Made by a program: the position numbers and the translations under genes. From Rikenellaceae bacterium (lineage in GTDB: Bacteria; Bacteroidota; Bacteroidia; Bacteroidales; Rikenellaceae): a stretch of 8,269 nucleotides of DNA. The stretch covers positions 1 to 8,269 of the forward strand of contig JAJBVQ010000253.1 of the NCBI GenBank assembly GCA_020859745.1. The letters are read 5' to 3'. This document shows positions 6,197 through 8,269 of this stretch, piece after piece. The notes beneath the pieces were generated by a model, which had not been told where the DNA came from, ran no database searches, and was given only the letters and a program-made list of their open reading frames with translations. Within the stretch, counting starts at the first letter, position 1; the number at the start of each line of letters is the position of its first letter.

Positions 6197-6494
6197 CGAT
6201 CGTTTATTTGTACCCCTTATTCATTGGGTTGGAGGGTACCGTTCTCTTTGTGAACAAAGAGAACCAGAAAAACTTTGTGAAGCTGCGCTGTACCTTAGGC
6301 TCCGCAAGGCTCACTTTTTGGCGAACGGGCGGGGCTGGCCCGAAGGGCTTTACGCCCCGACCGTTGCGCCAAACATAAGGAGTTCGGCAGACTGAGTTCC
6401 TCGGCAGGCTGCTCTAAAAGTTTTTGGTGCCGCTTTTTACAAAAAGCGGCAGTTCTCTCAAACCCGAAGAAAGAGGAGGGCAAAATAAACGATG
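6197..6494. repeat. Structured repeat element, copy 2 (between murE and mraY)
   Basis: No credible gene lies here. The ends share the inverted motif ATCGTTTATTT (left from 6199; right as its complement ending at 6493). A perfect 11-bp hairpin at 6241-6264 (stem GTTCTCTTTGT) and a perfect 10-bp hairpin at 6429-6450 (stem GCCGCTTTTT) lie near the two ends, again bordered inward by AAACTTT and AAAAGTTTTT. The block at 6281-6307 matches 1889-1915 of copy 1 at 23 of 27 positions. The long central stem pairs 6317-6335 with 6354-6373 and opens with the same TTTGGCG/CGCCAAA, but its inner part differs in sequence from copy 1. The left end (6229-6280) matches the reverse complement of copy 1's right end (2021-2072) at 47 of 52 positions. 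It ends only 2 nt from the murE stop codon. Confidence 0.82.
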
Positions 6495-6496
6495 AA

Positions 6497-7945
6497 TTAT
6501 GCGAAAGCTGCCGTTACCTCTTCGCGGTCGTCGAAATGGTGGCGTATCCCCGCGACCTCCTGGTACGGTTCGTGCCCCTTGCCCGCCACCAGGATGATGT
6601 CCCCCGGCCGGGCCAGCGCCGCCGCCGTGCGGATCGCCTCACGCCTGTCCGCAATCGTAAGCGTCCGGGCCAGTTGAGCCGCATCCAGCCCCGCCCGCAT
6701 CTCGTCCAGGATCGCCTGCGGCTCCTCGAAACGCGGGTTGTCCGACGTCAGGATCACCCGCGCCGAGCCCTCCGCCGCAACACGCGCCATCACCGGCCGT
6801 TTCGTCACGTCCCGGTTCCCCCCGCAGCCTACCACCGTGATCAGCTGCGAATCCTTTTTCCGCAGCTCGTTGACCGTGTCGATCACATTCTGCAAAGCGT
6901 CCGGCGTGTGCGCGTAGTCCACGATCGCCAAACGCCCGTCCGCCGCCCGGATCTGCTCGAAGCGGCCGCTTACCGGCCGCAGCGTGCTCATAATACGCAA
7001 CACCTCCGCCGAATCCTGTCCCAGCTCCATCGCCGCCCCGTAGATCGCCGTGAGGTTGTATGCGTTGAACCGCCCGATGAACTGCACCCACAGCTCCTTC
7101 CGGTTCATATCGATCTCCATGCCGTCCAGGTGCTCCTCCACGATCCGCCCGTGATAGTCCGCCACGTTGCGCAGCGAATAGGTCGCTTTACGATGCACCG
7201 CCGAGTTCTGGAGCATTACCTCCCCATTCTTGTCGTCGATATTCGTGAGCGCGAAAGCCTCCTTTGGCAAGTAAGTGAAAAAAGCCTGCTTCGCCTTAAT
7301 ATACTCCGCGAAAGTCTTGTGATAGTCGAGGTGGTCGTGCGTGATATTCGTGAAGATGCCCCCCGCGAACCTCAACCCCTTGATCCGCTCCTGCACGATG
7401 CTGTGCGAGCTGACCTCCATAAAACAGTAGTCGCACCCCGCCTCGATCATCTCCGCCATCAGCCGGTTGAGCGTCAGCGGGTCGGGCGTCGTATGGGTCG
7501 ATTCGATCCGTTCGTCCCCCACCCGGTAAACCACCGTCGAGATCAGACCGCACTTATGCCCCAAGGCCGTAAACAGGTCGTACAATAGAGTAGCTACGGT
7601 GGTTTTTCCGTTGGTTCCGGTCACCCCCACCAAGCGGAGCTTTTCGCTCGGATGGCCGTAATAGGCCGCCGCCAGCCGGGCCAGTGCCTCGGCGCTGTCC
7701 TCGACCAGCACATAGCTCACCTCAGGTTCCAGATCCCCCTCCGGCAGGGTTTCGCACACGATAGCCGAAGCCCCCTGCGCCACCGCATCTGCGATGTAGG
7801 CGTGTCCGTCCACCTGCGTGCCCCGCACGGCCACGAACAGGTCTCCTTTCTCCACCTTGCGCGAATTGAACTGGATGCACCGTATGCCCGGCCGCTGAGG
7901 CCCGGTGATCCTGGCGCCGGGCAGCTCGTTGAAGATATGTACCAT
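6497..7945 (-). CDS. murE: UDP-N-acetylmuramoyl-tripeptide synthetase, meso-diaminopimelate-adding type
   Basis: MurE joins the third stem amino acid to UDP-MurNAc-L-Ala-D-Glu, using ATP, in the cytoplasm. The 482-residue protein has the standard three Mur ligase domains. Visible motifs are the ATP loop GVTGTNGKTT (107-116), the substrate motif STHTTPDP (149-156), NITHDHLDYH (200-209), the lysine expected to be carbamylated in YIKAKQAFF (K219), GRFNAYNL (291-298), DYAHTPDAL (343-351), and the specificity motif DNPR (402-405). DNPR predicts meso-diaminopimelate rather than lysine, as expected for a Gram-negative bacterium. ATG at 7945 (MVHIFNELP) is the natural start, aligned with family N-termini. 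The stop lies 2 nt from structured repeat copy 2, and upstream is a 244-nt hairpin-rich gap, so murE is less tightly packed with its neighbours than is usual in division/wall clusters. Confidence 0.97.
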   Translation of the reverse strand: MVHIFNELPGARITGPQRPGIRCIQFNSRKVEKGDLFVAVRGTQVDGHAYIADAVAQGASAIVCETLPEGDLEPEVSYVLVEDSAEALARLAAAYYGHPSEKLRLVGVTGTNGKTTVATLLYDLFTALGHKCGLISTVVYRVGDERIESTHTTPDPLTLNRLMAEMIEAGCDYCFMEVSSHSIVQERIKGLRFAGGIFTNITHDHLDYHKTFAEYIKAKQAFFTYLPKEAFALTNIDDKNGEVMLQNSAVHRKATYSLRNVADYHGRIVEEHLDGMEIDMNRKELWVQFIGRFNAYNLTAIYGAAMELGQDSAEVLRIMSTLRPVSGRFEQIRAADGRLAIVDYAHTPDALQNVIDTVNELRKKDSQLITVVGCGGNRDVTKRPVMARVAAEGSARVILTSDNPRFEEPQAILDEMRAGLDAAQLARTLTIADRREAIRTAAALARPGDIILVAGKGHEPYQEVAGIRHHFDDREEVTAAFA

Positions 7946-7983
7946 AATGTATGAATTGCTAAAATAGTACTTTTAAAATGTAA

Positions 7984-8000
7984 GCGATACGCAGTATCGC
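7984..8000. other. Perfect hairpin GCGATAC/GTATCGC upstream of murE
   Basis: A 7-bp perfect inverted repeat has a 3-nt spacer (7991-7993), 39 nt before the murE ATG. On the minus strand it is followed by TTACATTTTAAAAG, which is too broken a T-run for a convincing terminator. It could be an operator, an attenuator arm or an mRNA 5' hairpin. A second hairpin follows at 8007-8022 (GGCGTG/CACGCC) and a third at 8055-8067 (CAGCCA/TGGCTG), so the whole gap between 7984 and 8188 is highly structured. Confidence 0.55.
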
Positions 8001-8067
8001 CCGCCCGGCGTGGGCACACGCCCCGCGCGGGAGCGCAGTTCTTTCCTGTTTACGCAGCCATTGGCTG

Positions 8068-8188
8068 TTTTGTTAGGATTTGCACTGCATGATCTAGGCG
8101 CCCGCCCGCTAAAGGGCAGAGATGACATTTTCAGCATTAGCTGAAAATGACCAATCTGCTGCGGGCGCCGCAAATTAACCCTACAAAA
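8068..8188. repeat. 121-bp nested imperfect palindrome
   Basis: Three nested inverted repeats share one centre. The outer arms are TTTTGTTAGGATTTGC (8068-8083) and GCAAATTAACCCTACAAAA (8170-8188), which pair with a 3-nt indel. The middle arms are the perfect pair GGCGCCCGC (8097-8105) and GCGGGCGCC (8161-8169). The innermost is a perfect 10-bp hairpin CATTTTCAGC/GCTGAAAATG around ATTA (8126-8149). The size and end-to-end symmetry suit a small MITE-like element or a strong RNA structure. It does not resemble the two longer repeats in sequence. It lies immediately after the possible gene end at 8190, so it could also act in 3'-end formation. Confidence 0.65.
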
Positions 8189-8189
8189 T

Positions 8190-8269
8190 TCAGGTTCCTG
8201 CGCCAGCGGCCAGCCCGGAGCCACCCCCGGCGAAGGCCTGCAACCGCGCTGCGCTTGTTGGGCCTCGCT
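8190..8269 (-). CDS. Possible C-terminal end of a gene entering from the right edge (ftsI?)
   Basis: One minus-strand frame gives 25 codons ending in TGA at 8192-8190: RGPTSAARLQAFAGGG followed by SGLAAGAGT. The codons are GC-rich like the neighbouring genes, and an Ala/Gly-rich tail is plausible for a protein end. In Bacteroidetes division/wall clusters the gene before murE is usually ftsI (penicillin-binding protein), so position alone suggests it. The residues carry no recognisable ftsI or PASTA motif, and the other two minus frames are also open in this short piece. The sequence alone does not prove that it is coding. Confidence 0.3.
   Translation of the reverse strand, partial: RGPTSAARLQAFAGGGSGLAAGAGT

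Noticed and set aside
6295..6483. Short minus-strand open frame (62 codons) between murE and mraY
   Set aside because: It lies wholly within structured repeat copy 2 and is not preserved in copy 1; the inverted repeats explain the sequence better.
6536..7588. Plus-strand open frame of 350 codons
   Set aside because: It is fully antisense to murE. Its composition (Arg, His, Val, Leu) reflects murE codons read backwards, and no family is recognisable.
8068..8188. Riboswitch or integron attC site
   Set aside because: No conserved cobalamin, TPP, SAM or FMN riboswitch core was found. The outer arms do not fit the attC GTTRRRY/RYYYAAC boxes, and there is no integrase.
7973..8224. Minus-strand open frame of 83 codons upstream of murE
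   Set aside because: It runs through four hairpins and both arms of the palindrome, has an unlike-protein composition, and overlaps a more plausible gene end at 8190.
1..8269. CRISPR array, tRNA, rRNA, prophage or defence genes
   Set aside because: No regularly spaced direct repeats, no tRNA cloverleaf and no recognisable phage, transposase, nuclease or toxin reading frames were seen on either strand.

Overview
The window looks like chromosomal DNA from a GC-rich member of the Bacteroidales; Alistipes or a close relative is my best guess from gene style and base composition. Reasons: start codons lack convincing Shine-Dalgarno sequences, several intergenic regions carry the Bacteroidetes-type -7 box TAnnTTTG (TATCTTTG, TATATTTG), MraY has the longer Bacteroidetes form with an extra central loop, and a 'CCC motif' membrane protein sits beside a DUF2752 protein. 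The genus is inference; the phylum is fairly safe.

Every gene is on the minus strand, so transcription runs from right to left. From the right edge: a possible last 25 codons of a gene (perhaps ftsI) at 8190-8269; a hairpin-rich gap with a 121-bp imperfect palindrome; murE (7945-6497); a structured repeat of about 300 bp (6494-6197); a promoter and mraY (6138-4888); a YugP-like membrane zinc metallopeptidase (4843-4124) with its own terminator; a promoter and prfA (3971-2877); a small CCC-motif-like membrane protein (2818-2432); a DUF2752 protein (2409-2173) with a strong terminator; a second structured repeat (2098-1811); pyrF (1798-968); and aspA (949 to the left edge, cut off at residue 316).

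The genes are mostly housekeeping. MurE and MraY carry out successive steps of peptidoglycan precursor synthesis, adding diaminopimelate in the cytoplasm and then transferring the precursor to the lipid carrier. PrfA ends translation at UAA/UAG. PyrF makes UMP and AspA interconverts aspartate and fumarate; those two may share a transcript.

The most unusual content is non-coding. Two copies of a structured repeat of about 290 bp share architecture: terminal inverted repeats, a perfect hairpin near each end, a conserved 27-nt block, and a long central stem closed by TTTGGCG/CGCCAAA. Parts of the stems differ in sequence between copies yet stay paired, and one hairpin base pair has changed on both sides (T-A versus C-G). 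Both copies lie directly upstream of essential-type genes (pyrF and mraY), and one separates murE from mraY. I found no defence system, CRISPR array, transposase, tRNA or rRNA.
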